This document shows positions 18,001 through 26,587 of a DNA stretch of 64,000 nucleotides, piece by piece (the stretch's first letter is position 1; each line of letters begins with the position of its first letter). Source of the DNA: Geomicrobium halophilum. Lineage in GTDB: Bacteria > Bacillota > Bacilli > Bacillales > Marinococcaceae. Both the position numbers and the translations under genes were made by a program. The notes below the pieces were generated by a model. It saw only the letters and a program-made list of their open reading frames with translations. It searched no databases and was not told the DNA's origin. The DNA is taken from positions 992,001 through 1,056,000 of the forward strand of contig NZ_JACHHJ010000001.1 in the NCBI RefSeq assembly GCF_014207655.1, in the 5' to 3' direction.

Positions 18001-21000
18001 GTGACGGTAGGAACCCTAACCCCTTTTGAAGAAATCAAACGTCAGTTGCCGTTTGGAAAAAAAGAACAAGAAAGACTTGAAAAACTCGATTTGAAGTTTG
18101 GTGAGGGGCCTCCGTTCTCAGTTGCAGTTTGCGGGCATTTTTCGGCAGGTAAATCGACGCTTTTAAACCGATTGTTGGGTGCTGATTTGCTGCCTTCAAG
18201 CCCAGTTCCAACGACAGCGAACATCATGAAGATTGTGTCGCGGCCCACCTCCGGCTTGATTGCCAAGGCTAATGATGGGGAAGAGCGTTCGTTTGAAGGT
18301 CATATTCCGTGGGAAGAATTACAGTCGTTTGCACGTGATGGCAAATACATTCGTGACATTAAGTTAATGCTTCCACTTCCATATTTACCTGCAGGAGTTA
18401 CGCTTAGTGACACCCCCGGTGTGGATTCGACAGATGAATCGCATGAAGCCTATACGACTACGGAATTATTAGCTACAGATGCTGTCATTTATGTGACAGA
18501 TTATAATCATGTTCGATCCGAGACAAACCTTCGATTTTTAAGGCAAATGCAGCGAGAAAATAAACCAATTGTTCTTGTCGTGAATCAAATTGATAAACAC
18601 GATGAGAAGGAGCTGCCATTCTCTATTTTTGCCCATGGTTTACGAGATATGCTTCAACGTTTTGGGATCCATCCTGTGCGGTTGTACTTTACGTCTTGTC
18701 ATGAAGAAGATCACCCTTATAATGAACTTGGCAAGTGGGTGAGCGAGATGCGGTCTTGGTTTTATCATGCTAAATCCCTGAAAGAACTTTCCAGAGAGCG
18801 TATGGTACAAAGTGCGGTTGCCGGGCTAAAAGAACGCTTATATCTCGATCGCGAGCAAGAAACGAATGCTATCGAAGAGACATTAATGGCACGCGGTTTC
18901 TCCAAGGGTGACCATCAGGCTTTGAGACAAGCCCATGAATGTTTATCCCAACTTGATGAGGAAGAAGCAGAAGCGGTACAACATTTACGTCATCAGCTAG
19001 ATCAATTTTTTAAACAAACGTATCTTTTCCCCCATGAGACAACAGAACTTACAAAAGCTTGGCTCGAATCTTTCAAGCCTTCTTTTAAAGTTGGTTTTTT
19101 TGGATCCAAAAAGAAGAAACAAGAAGAACAGGAGCACCGGGAAAAAGAACTCATAGCAGAGTTAAAAAGACGTTGGGAAACAGAAGTTCGTCTATATTTA
19201 AGCGAGCGCTTGAAAAAAGAACCGCTCAATGAATGTCTTGCACATAAAGCGCAGGAAGCTATTGACACTATACCCTTTCACGCGGAAAAGCCAGGCTGGC
19301 TGCGTTCATTTTTAACCGCTGGGGAGAAAAATGATCAATATGTCTATCAACTGACTGCAAAGATGAATCAGGCGCTTATGCAGACGGTCAAACAAACGAT
19401 TGAGCCGTTGTTCATTGAAATCGAAGAAGATTTTAAAAAACGAACCTTTCAAGAACGCAGCCAACTGGAAGAAAAACTTGCCCACTACGAAGAAGTCGCA
19501 AACATCGAAGCGGAAAATGAATGGAAGCTAAAGAGCATCGATAAGGCGATTGAACAGGTATGTGAGTATATTCCGGAAAAAGATCAACGTTACGAAGACG
19601 CGATCTCTACATGTATGGAACGAACACCCAACCTAGAAGGGGTCAGTGACCACATTGAAGTAACGGAGCAAAACGAACAAAACGAGCGCGTGACGCCTCA
19701 ATTTTCAATGCCCCTTGAAGATGAACTTATCTATGAAGATGATCCTCTGGGAGATCTTTTTGGACTGGAAAGTATGCTGCTGGAGAATAACAAAAATCCG
19801 TATGCAGAAGAGGCCCGATGTCGACTGCTCGCCACGATTGACAAGGCAAAGAACCATCGATATACGTTTGTCATGTCAGGAGCTTTTAGTGCTGGAAAAT
19901 CAACTTTTCTAAATGCGCTTGTCAAAGAAGAGATCATGCCTGTTTCTCCCCATCCGACCACCGCGTCTCTAACAATTGTGCGTTATCCAATGAATGACTA
20001 TCAACATGGTGATGTATCTGTGCGTTTAAAATCCGAAGCAGCATTAGATGCGGAAATCCAGGATGTCGCCTATGAATGCGGATACTCTTTTAATCTATCG
20101 CGATTAAAAAAAGCAGAAGGTCTATCCATTACGAAAACCAATACGCTGGATGAGAAACAACGACTGGAATATTTACGAGCGTTACAATCAGGAGTGAAAA
20201 AAGAACAATATACGTTTGGACAAACGTACAATATGTCTCTTACGGAGTGGCAAGAGATTGCTGCAAAAGAAGATCATGCTTGTTTAATAGAGATGTCAAC
20301 GGTGTACTTTTGTTCGGATATTACTGCTGAAGGCTGGTCGCTTGTCGATACTCCTGGGGTTCAATCGGTGAATGAACGACACACGAGGCTTGCCATAGAG
20401 CAAATAAAAGAAGCAGATGCCTTTTTTTATTTAACCTATTATCATCATGCATTTTCACAAGCAGATCAAAGCTTTATTGATAAAATTCGCTCTATCCATC
20501 CCCCGGATTATATGTTGATAAATGCTGCTGATTTGGCAAAAGATGATCGTGAAAGTAGATATGTATTAAAGCACGTGAATGAACAGTTAACACAGACAGG
20601 CTGCCAGAGTACTGAAACGTTTGCTTTATCAAGTAAAAGAGCTCTCACTTCCGCGGGGGATAAAGGATTTTCCGATTTGAGCAATCACTTGGAAAAAGTA
20701 ATGAAAACAAAATTACAAATAAAATCGAAAGCAAAGATCCAAACGCAATTGCAACAGCTGATCAATGAGTTACAATCAGTGATTCATACGATGGAACGTC
20801 CATTGTCAGAGCGAGTGAAGGTTGCTGAGAAAGAAAAGCGTAATTATAGGTCAATGGAACCAAATTTCGATAAAATGAAAGCGAATGATGAAGAAATACA
20901 CGTTTGGAAAGGCTATGTGGAACGTCGAATATTACTCCAAATGGACGATGCTTTTAAAACAGTCGTAAATGCAGCGGCGGTTTATGGTAATGATAAAAAC

Positions 21001-21489
21001 GAACGTAAAAACAATTTGATGAAAGCATTAGAGACATTTCTTCAAAAATGTGAATATATTTGGAGCCAAGAGATGGATACATTATCAAGACAAGTTCAGG
21101 AATCTTTGGAACAAAGCTTGAAGAGTATGGGTATCACTCTACAGGATTTCCTAACCAATGAAGTGGAATTCAACTTTCTGCTAGTGTCATTACAACCGTT
21201 GGTAAAAGCCCGAAAATGCAAGAAATCGTTTTTCTTCGATGGAGAATATGATGCGATGAAAGAAGAAGTTTTTTCGTTAATGAAGCCACACGTGCGTAAC
21301 AGAATAGAAATAGCTGCAGAAGAAATGCATAAGACTAGAAATAGGCACGTTGAGACTGTCAAAGAAGATGTTCACCAACGAATGCTAGAAGAAAAAGAAC
21401 GCCAAGTAGAGAGGTTACAGTTCCTTCAATCCGAAAGTCCGGATATAGAAGGGCTGAAAAATGAAATTCAACAATTAGAACAGTGGTGA
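18001..21489 (+). CDS. dynA: Two-GTPase bacterial dynamin (DynA/YpbR-like)
   Basis: 1162 residues, GTG start with GAGGAGG about nine bases upstream. It is a head-to-tail fusion of two dynamin-like halves. The first P-loop GHFSAGKST is at residues 45-53 with G3 DTPGVDST; the second GAFSAGKST is at 627-635 with G3 DTPGVQSV. Long helical stalk regions follow each GTPase domain. B. subtilis DynA has the same double layout, fuses membranes in vitro and helps survive membrane stress and phage. It is next to nth with a 172-base gap holding no clear promoter. A terminator separates it from the converging ponA. Confidence 0.92.
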   Translation: MTVGTLTPFEEIKRQLPFGKKEQERLEKLDLKFGEGPPFSVAVCGHFSAGKSTLLNRLLGADLLPSSPVPTTANIMKIVSRPTSGLIAKANDGEERSFEGHIPWEELQSFARDGKYIRDIKLMLPLPYLPAGVTLSDTPGVDSTDESHEAYTTTELLATDAVIYVTDYNHVRSETNLRFLRQMQRENKPIVLVVNQIDKHDEKELPFSIFAHGLRDMLQRFGIHPVRLYFTSCHEEDHPYNELGKWVSEMRSWFYHAKSLKELSRERMVQSAVAGLKERLYLDREQETNAIEETLMARGFSKGDHQALRQAHECLSQLDEEEAEAVQHLRHQLDQFFKQTYLFPHETTELTKAWLESFKPSFKVGFFGSKKKKQEEQEHREKELIAELKRRWETEVRLYLSERLKKEPLNECLAHKAQEAIDTIPFHAEKPGWLRSFLTAGEKNDQYVYQLTAKMNQALMQTVKQTIEPLFIEIEEDFKKRTFQERSQLEEKLAHYEEVANIEAENEWKLKSIDKAIEQVCEYIPEKDQRYEDAISTCMERTPNLEGVSDHIEVTEQNEQNERVTPQFSMPLEDELIYEDDPLGDLFGLESMLLENNKNPYAEEARCRLLATIDKAKNHRYTFVMSGAFSAGKSTFLNALVKEEIMPVSPHPTTASLTIVRYPMNDYQHGDVSVRLKSEAALDAEIQDVAYECGYSFNLSRLKKAEGLSITKTNTLDEKQRLEYLRALQSGVKKEQYTFGQTYNMSLTEWQEIAAKEDHACLIEMSTVYFCSDITAEGWSLVDTPGVQSVNERHTRLAIEQIKEADAFFYLTYYHHAFSQADQSFIDKIRSIHPPDYMLINAADLAKDDRESRYVLKHVNEQLTQTGCQSTETFALSSKRALTSAGDKGFSDLSNHLEKVMKTKLQIKSKAKIQTQLQQLINELQSVIHTMERPLSERVKVAEKEKRNYRSMEPNFDKMKANDEEIHVWKGYVERRILLQMDDAFKTVVNAAAVYGNDKNERKNNLMKALETFLQKCEYIWSQEMDTLSRQVQESLEQSLKSMGITLQDFLTNEVEFNFLLVSLQPLVKARKCKKSFFFDGEYDAMKEEVFSLMKPHVRNRIEIAAEEMHKTRNRHVETVKEDVHQRMLEEKERQVERLQFLQSESPDIEGLKNEIQQLEQW

Positions 21490-21571
21490 CCCAAGGTATG
21501 AAGAAAAGCTTAAGGCGTTTGTCTATCGGTATCACCCCTTTTCCTGGATTTTATGCTTTACTTTCTAACCG

Positions 21572-21613
21572 AACAAAGAAGGAGCCCCCAGCTTAGGGAG
21601 CTCCTTCTTTGTT
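21572..21613. terminator. Bidirectional terminator between dynA and ponA
   Basis: A 14-base-pair perfect stem AACAAAGAAGGAGC / GCTCCTTCTTTGTT with a 14-base loop; T-rich on each strand, between two converging genes. Confidence 0.88.
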
Positions 21614-21614
21614 A

Positions 21615-24341
21615 TTATTCTTCTGTATCAATTTCTTCGTCATCACCATTGCTATCATTATCATCATCGTTATTGGCGTTATCAATATTTTCGCCGTTCT
21701 CATCGCCACCATTACCGTCATTGTCTATATCATCGTTGCCCTCATCGTCACCAGTACCATTATTCTCATTCATATCGTTGTTCCCATCGTCACCGTTACC
21801 GTCATTCTCATTCATATCGTTATTCCCATTGTCGCCATTATCGTCATTCCCATTCTCATCTTCGCTTGGCTCTTCAGGTGATTCTTCTTCAGGCGTTTCC
21901 TCTTGATCTCCTTCTTCACCTTCTTCTGGACTTTCCTCTTCCTCTAGATCTCCTTCCCCACCTTCTTCTGGGCTTTCTTCTTCCTCGAGATTGATTTCAT
22001 CTTCCTCTTCTTCAACAGCTTCTGTTACTTCTACACTAACCTGCGCTGTATCCACTCCCGAGCTATCATCCAGGGCTTCAACCTCAAAAGTGTGAGTGCC
22101 GGGTTCAGGGTCAGTGAGGATATATTGAAGGTCTGAACTTTGAGCCACTTCACTCATTTCGTCTCCCGTACTATGGCGTACAGAAAATGTAGCATCTTCT
22201 GGGAAGTCCCAGCTTACAATAATTTGATTGTCATCTTCCTGATAAGTGGCGGATAGATCTGAAATCGATTCGTCCATCTCTTCTGTGTCATCCTCATCAT
22301 TATCAGGCTCTTGAATAGGTTCATTGCCGCAAACATACAGTTCGCCTCCAGTATCACCACACACAGAATCAGGACGCGTAAAGTCTGGAACTTCTCCTCC
22401 CTGATGAACGTTTGCCATAATGTGGCGGAAAATGTCTTTGGCGATTTGTTGTTCCTCGCCGCTGGCCAAATAACCGTTACCACGTTCGCTAAATCCAGTC
22501 CAGACGGCAGCTGTATAACGGGTCGTATAACCGTTAAACCAGATGTCTGGTACACCGCCTTCAGGTATGCCAAAATCCTGTCGTTCATCTGGTGTGAAAT
22601 TCGACGTACCAGTTTTTCCGGCGAGCGGCAAGCCATCAACATTTGCACGTTGCCCGGTGCCATCAGAATCTGTAAGCACGTCTTTAAGCATATCGCTCAT
22701 CATGAAGGCTGTATAGTCATTCATTGCCCGTTCCGACTCATCAGGAGTGAGGTCAATCTCACGTCCATCTCGAAATTCGATTGTACGAACACTGTAAGGT
22801 TCATTGTAAACACCGTCGTTACCGAAAGCCGCGTAAGCACCAGCCATGTCCAGACTTGATACCCATTCGCTAGTACCCCCTAATGCATATCCTTCGCTGA
22901 TATTATCGAAGTTAAGACCAAGGCCTTCTGCGAAGTTTTGCGCATTGTCAAGACCAACTTCTTGCAACGCTTTTACAGCAGGAATGTTTAAAGAGCGTAC
23001 AAGGGCCTCGCGCATTGATACGTTCCCGCTATAGTTGTTGCTATAATTCGTAATCGGCTCTCCATTTGAGTATTGATGCGGTTCATCTTCGAATTGTTTC
23101 CCAGTTGACCATTGCAAGGTGTCGATCCCCGGCCCATAGTCAAGCAATGGTTTTATTGTGGAGCCCGGGTGCCCACTGCCCGTTGTCGCGTAATTCAATC
23201 CTCTTGCTACTTCACTTTCTTCTCGATTGCCCACCATTGCCCTTACTGCTCCGGTTTCTGTATCAAGGAGGGTAAAACCAACTTGGAAATCTTCGTGATC
23301 CGGGTATTGATGAATATATTCATCACTTTGAATTACATTTTGGGCGTGATCCTGTGCCCCCGGATCAAGGGTTGTATAAATGTCGAATCCGGCTGCATAT
23401 AAGTCTGATGGTTCGATTCCCTCAATATTCTCAACTTCATCCATCACATGATCAATAAACGATTGATAGCCGATATCGTCTTCTGCAGGAGTGAAATCCA
23501 ATTGATCTTCAATATTCACAGCTTTTGCTTCAGAAGCTTCTTCGCTTGTAATTAATTCCTGATCTTCCATTAAGGAAATGATTAAATTCCTTCTTTCTTC
23601 ATTGGCTTCCGGGTTATTTTCCGGATTGTAATGTGAAGGACGTCGCGGGATCGCTGCTAATACGGCAGAGTCAGCAATCGTTAGTTCGCTAATGTCCTCT
23701 TTATTAAAATATCGAATGGCGGCTTCTCCGACACCCCAAGCACCGCTGTCGAAGTAACTGATGTTTAAATACATTTCCAAAATCTCATCTTTGGAATATT
23801 GCTGCTCCATTTGTATAGCCAGCCATTGTTCCTGTACTTTTCTTTTAATCGTTTGATCTGGAGATAGAAAAGCTTGTTTTACCAACTGTTGTGTAATCGT
23901 GCTTGCACCTTCTGCACCAAATCCACCGGTGATATTAGCTGCGATGGCACCGCCGATCCGCCAGAGATCTATCCCTGAATGATCATAAAAACGGTAATCT
24001 TCAACAGCAATAAAGGCATCTTTAAGGTGTTCAGGCATTTCATTAATATCACGATAAGAGCGATTTTCGCCACCTTGTAAAGTGCCTATCTCATTGTCAT
24101 TCATATCAAGGATCGTTGAACCTTCTGCAATCATCAGTTCATCGGGATCTAGTGGAGGAGCGTCCCGAATCATTGCCACTGCAGTAGCTGTTCCAGCAGC
24201 GGTACCGATCAGCATAACGATGAGTATGCTGATCATTATCTTTTTAAAAGTGGAACGTCCATTTTTTCCTTGCTTATTTTTCTTGTTTCTTTTTTGTTCC
24301 TCAGCGTGACGTTTTTCAGCCCGCGATCGGTATTCAGACAT
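21615..24341 (-). CDS. ponA: Class A penicillin-binding protein 1 with FN3 domain and long acidic tail
   Basis: 908 residues from ATG 24341, which has GAGGGGAA upstream; an in-frame TTG at 24368 lies before that site. A basic cytoplasmic stretch and one membrane helix are followed by the GT51 glycosyltransferase (EDYRFYDHSGID, then GASTITQQLVKQ) and the transpeptidase with STIK nucleophile (Ser394), a SLN motif and KTGTS near residue 575. A fibronectin type III domain follows. The last 130 residues are a low-complexity tail of Glu, Asp, Asn and Gly built partly from 14-residue repeats. It polymerises and cross-links peptidoglycan. recU lies just upstream in the same operon. Confidence 0.93.
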   Translation of the reverse strand: MSEYRSRAEKRHAEEQKRNKKNKQGKNGRSTFKKIMISILIVMLIGTAAGTATAVAMIRDAPPLDPDELMIAEGSTILDMNDNEIGTLQGGENRSYRDINEMPEHLKDAFIAVEDYRFYDHSGIDLWRIGGAIAANITGGFGAEGASTITQQLVKQAFLSPDQTIKRKVQEQWLAIQMEQQYSKDEILEMYLNISYFDSGAWGVGEAAIRYFNKEDISELTIADSAVLAAIPRRPSHYNPENNPEANEERRNLIISLMEDQELITSEEASEAKAVNIEDQLDFTPAEDDIGYQSFIDHVMDEVENIEGIEPSDLYAAGFDIYTTLDPGAQDHAQNVIQSDEYIHQYPDHEDFQVGFTLLDTETGAVRAMVGNREESEVARGLNYATTGSGHPGSTIKPLLDYGPGIDTLQWSTGKQFEDEPHQYSNGEPITNYSNNYSGNVSMREALVRSLNIPAVKALQEVGLDNAQNFAEGLGLNFDNISEGYALGGTSEWVSSLDMAGAYAAFGNDGVYNEPYSVRTIEFRDGREIDLTPDESERAMNDYTAFMMSDMLKDVLTDSDGTGQRANVDGLPLAGKTGTSNFTPDERQDFGIPEGGVPDIWFNGYTTRYTAAVWTGFSERGNGYLASGEEQQIAKDIFRHIMANVHQGGEVPDFTRPDSVCGDTGGELYVCGNEPIQEPDNDEDDTEEMDESISDLSATYQEDDNQIIVSWDFPEDATFSVRHSTGDEMSEVAQSSDLQYILTDPEPGTHTFEVEALDDSSGVDTAQVSVEVTEAVEEEEDEINLEEEESPEEGGEGDLEEEESPEEGEEGDQEETPEEESPEEPSEDENGNDDNGDNGNNDMNENDGNGDDGNNDMNENNGTGDDEGNDDIDNDGNGGDENGENIDNANNDDDNDSNGDDEEIDTEE
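21750..21833. repeat. Two tandem 42-bp repeats in the ponA tail (Asp/Asn/Gly type)
   Basis: Units 21750-21791 and 21792-21833 differ at a few bases. On the minus strand each encodes 14 residues rich in Gly, Asn and Asp (containing GNNDMNEN). Confidence 0.85.
21907..21990. repeat. Two tandem 42-bp repeats in the ponA tail (Glu-rich type)
   Basis: Units 21907-21948 and 21949-21990. Each encodes 14 residues of the form LEEEESPEEGxEGD on the minus strand. The unit length is the same as in the other repeat pair, although the sequence is unrelated. Confidence 0.87.
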
Positions 24342-24415
24342 CAGGTTTCCCCTCATTTCTCGATTCAAATACTACCTTTTATATGTCGTTATTTCACTAA
24401 TAAAGTTACATATTC

Positions 24416-25000
24416 TCAAAAAAATAACTGGTCTACAGCAGGTAAAAAATCAATCGGTGGAGTATACGTTCTCTTAATGGATACACTATGAGCAGCTATG
24501 ACACTTTTTTGCAGTGATTTTCGGGTGCTTTCTTCTTTTAGTTGTAAAAATACATCGGCTTTTATTACAAAAATCTCTTCTGATTCGACAAATTGAAGAA
24601 TCAGAAAAGCACATCCGCCTTGATCAGAAATAGCTGCTAAGTGATTCAGTTGATGGTCGTGAAAATTTTTAAATGGAAACGATTGCTTTTGCCTTGTTTC
24701 TTTAGCCTCGAAATCAAGGTGATATCCACGATAAATCCCATTGTAGTCGGTGGTCGATGCTTGTCTAAAATAAGCTTCTGTAATTTTTGCCCGGCTTCTC
24801 GCAGGGTAATCAACATTGACGATTTGCACCGGGGTTGGTTTTTTATGAATGACTGCTGTTTTTCTGTTGCGGTAATAGGAAATTGAATCATTGATGTCGT
24901 CTTCAAGTCGCATCCCACGATTTCCCCGATTTGTGGGGCGAGGAGAGGGTGCATGCTTGGCAGCAGTATATAATTTTCCATTTGGGTACCGAAAGCTCAA
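24416..25000 (-). CDS. recU: Holliday junction resolvase RecU
   Basis: 194 residues from TTG 25000, giving the family N terminus SFRYPNGK; GGAAGG lies upstream. ATG 25021 is a possible alternative. Conserved parts include NRGMRLEDDIN, VIHKKPTPVQIV, the catalytic stretch TTDYNGIYRGYHLDFEAKET (acidic metal ligands) and FKNFHDHQLNHL. RecU cuts four-way junctions and modulates RecA. The recU-ponA order is the B. subtilis order and ponA starts 75 bases downstream. Confidence 0.93.
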   Translation of the reverse strand: MSFRYPNGKLYTAAKHAPSPRPTNRGNRGMRLEDDINDSISYYRNRKTAVIHKKPTPVQIVNVDYPARSRAKITEAYFRQASTTDYNGIYRGYHLDFEAKETRQKQSFPFKNFHDHQLNHLAAISDQGGCAFLILQFVESEEIFVIKADVFLQLKEESTRKSLQKSVIAAHSVSIKRTYTPPIDFLPAVDQLFF

Positions 25001-25144
25001 CCTTCCCCATCCTTCCTTCATCGTTAGTAACAATCTAATCAACACTAAATAATATCATAAATAAGTGATGACTAGAAGCATCTTTCTCCTTATCTTGTGA
25101 AATGTTATACTGAACGTTAAGCACTTATAGAAAAGAGGCATAAC

Positions 25145-25396
25145 ATGAGTGATAAGCCATTGAATATTGGATTTGGAAATATTGTCCCGTCTGGACGAAT
25201 CATTTCTATTGTTCAAGCCGATTCAGCCCCGACTAAACGAATGATTCAGGAAGCTCGTGAGCGTCACATGCTCGTTGATGCTACAAATGGTAGAAAAACA
25301 AGAAGCATTATTCTCGTCGATAGTGACCACATTATATTGTCGGCAATTCACCCGGAAACCATCGCGCAAAGATTACATACTTCAGAGAAAGAATAA
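25145..25396 (+). CDS. RemA-family (DUF370) DNA-binding regulator
   Basis: 83 residues, full length for the family. It contains [27 protein letters not shown] and DSDHIILSA, which align over the whole of B. subtilis RemA, a ring-forming DNA-binding regulator of biofilm matrix and osmoprotection genes. Arg18 and Arg50, linked to DNA binding in RemA, are present; the residue at 51 is lysine rather than arginine. B. subtilis remA is next to gmk. This copy stands between recU and a RacA-like gene, so it is either a relocated remA or a paralogue; the rest of the genome is needed to say. Confidence 0.87.
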   Translation: MSDKPLNIGFGNIVPSGRIISIVQADSAPTKRMIQEARERHMLVDATNGRKTRSIILVDSDHIILSAIHPETIAQRLHTSEKE

Positions 25397-25503
25397 TGTT
25401 ACTAATGTAATATCAAACATCTTAGAGGTTGAAAGTCTGGTTGCTCAAGCTCTGGAATAGGTCTTCTAGAATACAAAATCCCGTTGAATAAGCGCGGTTT
25501 TTT

Positions 25504-25533
25504 AGAAGTTTTGCCGAATACGAACTTCTTTTG
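25504..25533 (+). terminator. Possible terminator upstream of the racA-like gene
   Basis: Seven-base stem AGAAGTT / AACTTCT with a 12-base loop, followed by TTTG. Weak stem; may end the remA-like transcript. Confidence 0.45.
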
Positions 25534-25604
25534 TCAAGCTTGAAGGTTTCTCTTGTTTATAAGAGAACTCGTTTATCAAGCAGACAAAAAGGAGGCGTAT
25601 TGGA

Positions 25605-26075
25605 ATGACGACATTAGTGAAAACGAAAAGTGTCGCGGAAACCTTAAGGGTGGCTCCAAAGACGATTCAAACATGGGTAAGAAAATATAAAATTCCGGTA
25701 CAAACGAATGATCGTGGCCATTATTTGTACGACCAAATGGCCATTGAACGTTTGCAAACTGTGAAATCTACGCAAATGCCAGATGAAATTGAAGAAAGCG
25801 ATGACGTAAAAGTTGCGACACTCGAAGCAGAAAAACGTATGGATGAAATACTACAAAGACTCGATCATTTAGAAAAAATGATTGAAAAGAAAGCAGATGA
25901 AGTCGTAAGCTTTCAACTGCTTAAACATCGACAAGAATTAGATGATGTCCAGCGTTCGATTACAACAATTGAGGACCATTTAAACGAATTAAATGACGCT
26001 ACAGATTTGACAGAATCAGTAGAAGAAACCCCCAAAAGGGGCAAACTGGCAAGCATGTTTTCATTTTCAAGTTAA
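25605..26075 (+). CDS. racA: RacA-like MerR-type helix-turn-helix coiled-coil protein
   Basis: 156 residues, AAAAAGGAGG before the ATG. Residues 5-55 form a MerR-type helix-turn-helix (SVAETLRVAPKTIQTWVRKY). Residues about 65-140 are a charged heptad-rich coiled coil. This two-part design and the sequence of the DNA-binding part resemble RacA, which anchors the chromosome origin at the cell pole during sporulation. MerR-like regulators with coiled coils could look similar, so the RacA name is probable, not certain. yppE follows 16 bases later. Confidence 0.72.
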   Translation: MTTLVKTKSVAETLRVAPKTIQTWVRKYKIPVQTNDRGHYLYDQMAIERLQTVKSTQMPDEIEESDDVKVATLEAEKRMDEILQRLDHLEKMIEKKADEVVSFQLLKHRQELDDVQRSITTIEDHLNELNDATDLTESVEETPKRGKLASMFSFSS

Positions 26076-26091
26076 AGAAGAAGGGTTATAT

Positions 26092-26451
26092 ATGTGTAAG
26101 GAAATTCTAGAACTTAGCGAACGTTTAAGTACAGATATGGAAAAAGCCAAACATTATCACGAAAGAGTGGGGGAGGGCGAGAAGTTTTCCTTCACCGATG
26201 AAATTGTCCCTTTCGTTGATGACGTACAGGCTCGCGCTGAAGAGTGGCGAGCGAGTGTCCAGGGATTGCTTTCAGAGGATACACTTGGGGTATTGCATCC
26301 CAATCAAGTGGAGCACACATATGAAAATATGTACGTATTGGTGACGGAATCGTTTCAATATCATGTACAAGAACAGCGTTATCAAGAACGGTTACAAGCG
26401 GTTGATTACATTTTAAATCTATTGCAACAAGAAATTGAGGAAAAACAATAA
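26092..26451 (+). CDS. yppE: YppE-like DUF1798 protein
   Basis: 119 residues, all-helical prediction, soluble. The pattern of conserved aromatic and acidic residues (EEWRASV, HPNQVEHTYENM, LNLLQQEIE) fits the DUF1798/YppE family. B. subtilis yppE lies close to recU and ponA, so the location supports the call. Function is not known. A strong terminator overlaps its stop codon. Confidence 0.78.
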   Translation: MCKEILELSERLSTDMEKAKHYHERVGEGEKFSFTDEIVPFVDDVQARAEEWRASVQGLLSEDTLGVLHPNQVEHTYENMYVLVTESFQYHVQEQRYQERLQAVDYILNLLQQEIEEKQ

Positions 26452-26490
26452 AACGGCAAGAGAAGGGCTACCCTCTTTTGCCGTTTTATT
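26450..26490 (+). terminator. Intrinsic terminator after yppE
   Basis: Long stem AAAACGGCAAGAGAAGGG / CCCTCTTTTGCCGTTTT with a three-base loop, ending in TTTT and A/T bases. Confidence 0.9.
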
Positions 26491-26525
26491 TAAGTGATAT
26501 TCAAACGGTTTGAATATCACTTAAA
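26489..26525. repeat. Perfect 37-bp palindrome
   Basis: Arm TTTAAGTGATATTCAAAC is followed by one G and then its exact reverse complement. It lies in the gap between the converging yppE and ubiB-like genes, directly after the yppE terminator. A shorter perfect palindrome, ATGAAACGTTTCAT, follows at 26528-26541. The stem is AT-rich, so it is not a typical terminator. Confidence 0.9.
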
Positions 26526-26587
26526 CGATGAAACGTTTCATTAAAGGATTTTCATTTAAGAGCGCTTGGCGGTAAGACAAGTTGTTC

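Noticed and set aside
21553-21906. Open frames on the plus strand rich in Ser/Pro or Ile/Val opposite the ponA tail
   Set aside because: They are mirror images of the low-complexity acidic tail and have no start signals.
21740-21990. Regular repeats that might be taken for a CRISPR array
   Set aside because: The units are contiguous 42-bp coding repeats without spacers and continue the ponA reading frame.
22311-22859. 182-codon plus-strand frame inside ponA
   Set aside because: Shadow of a clearly conserved transpeptidase domain, with no ribosome site and no recognisable protein.
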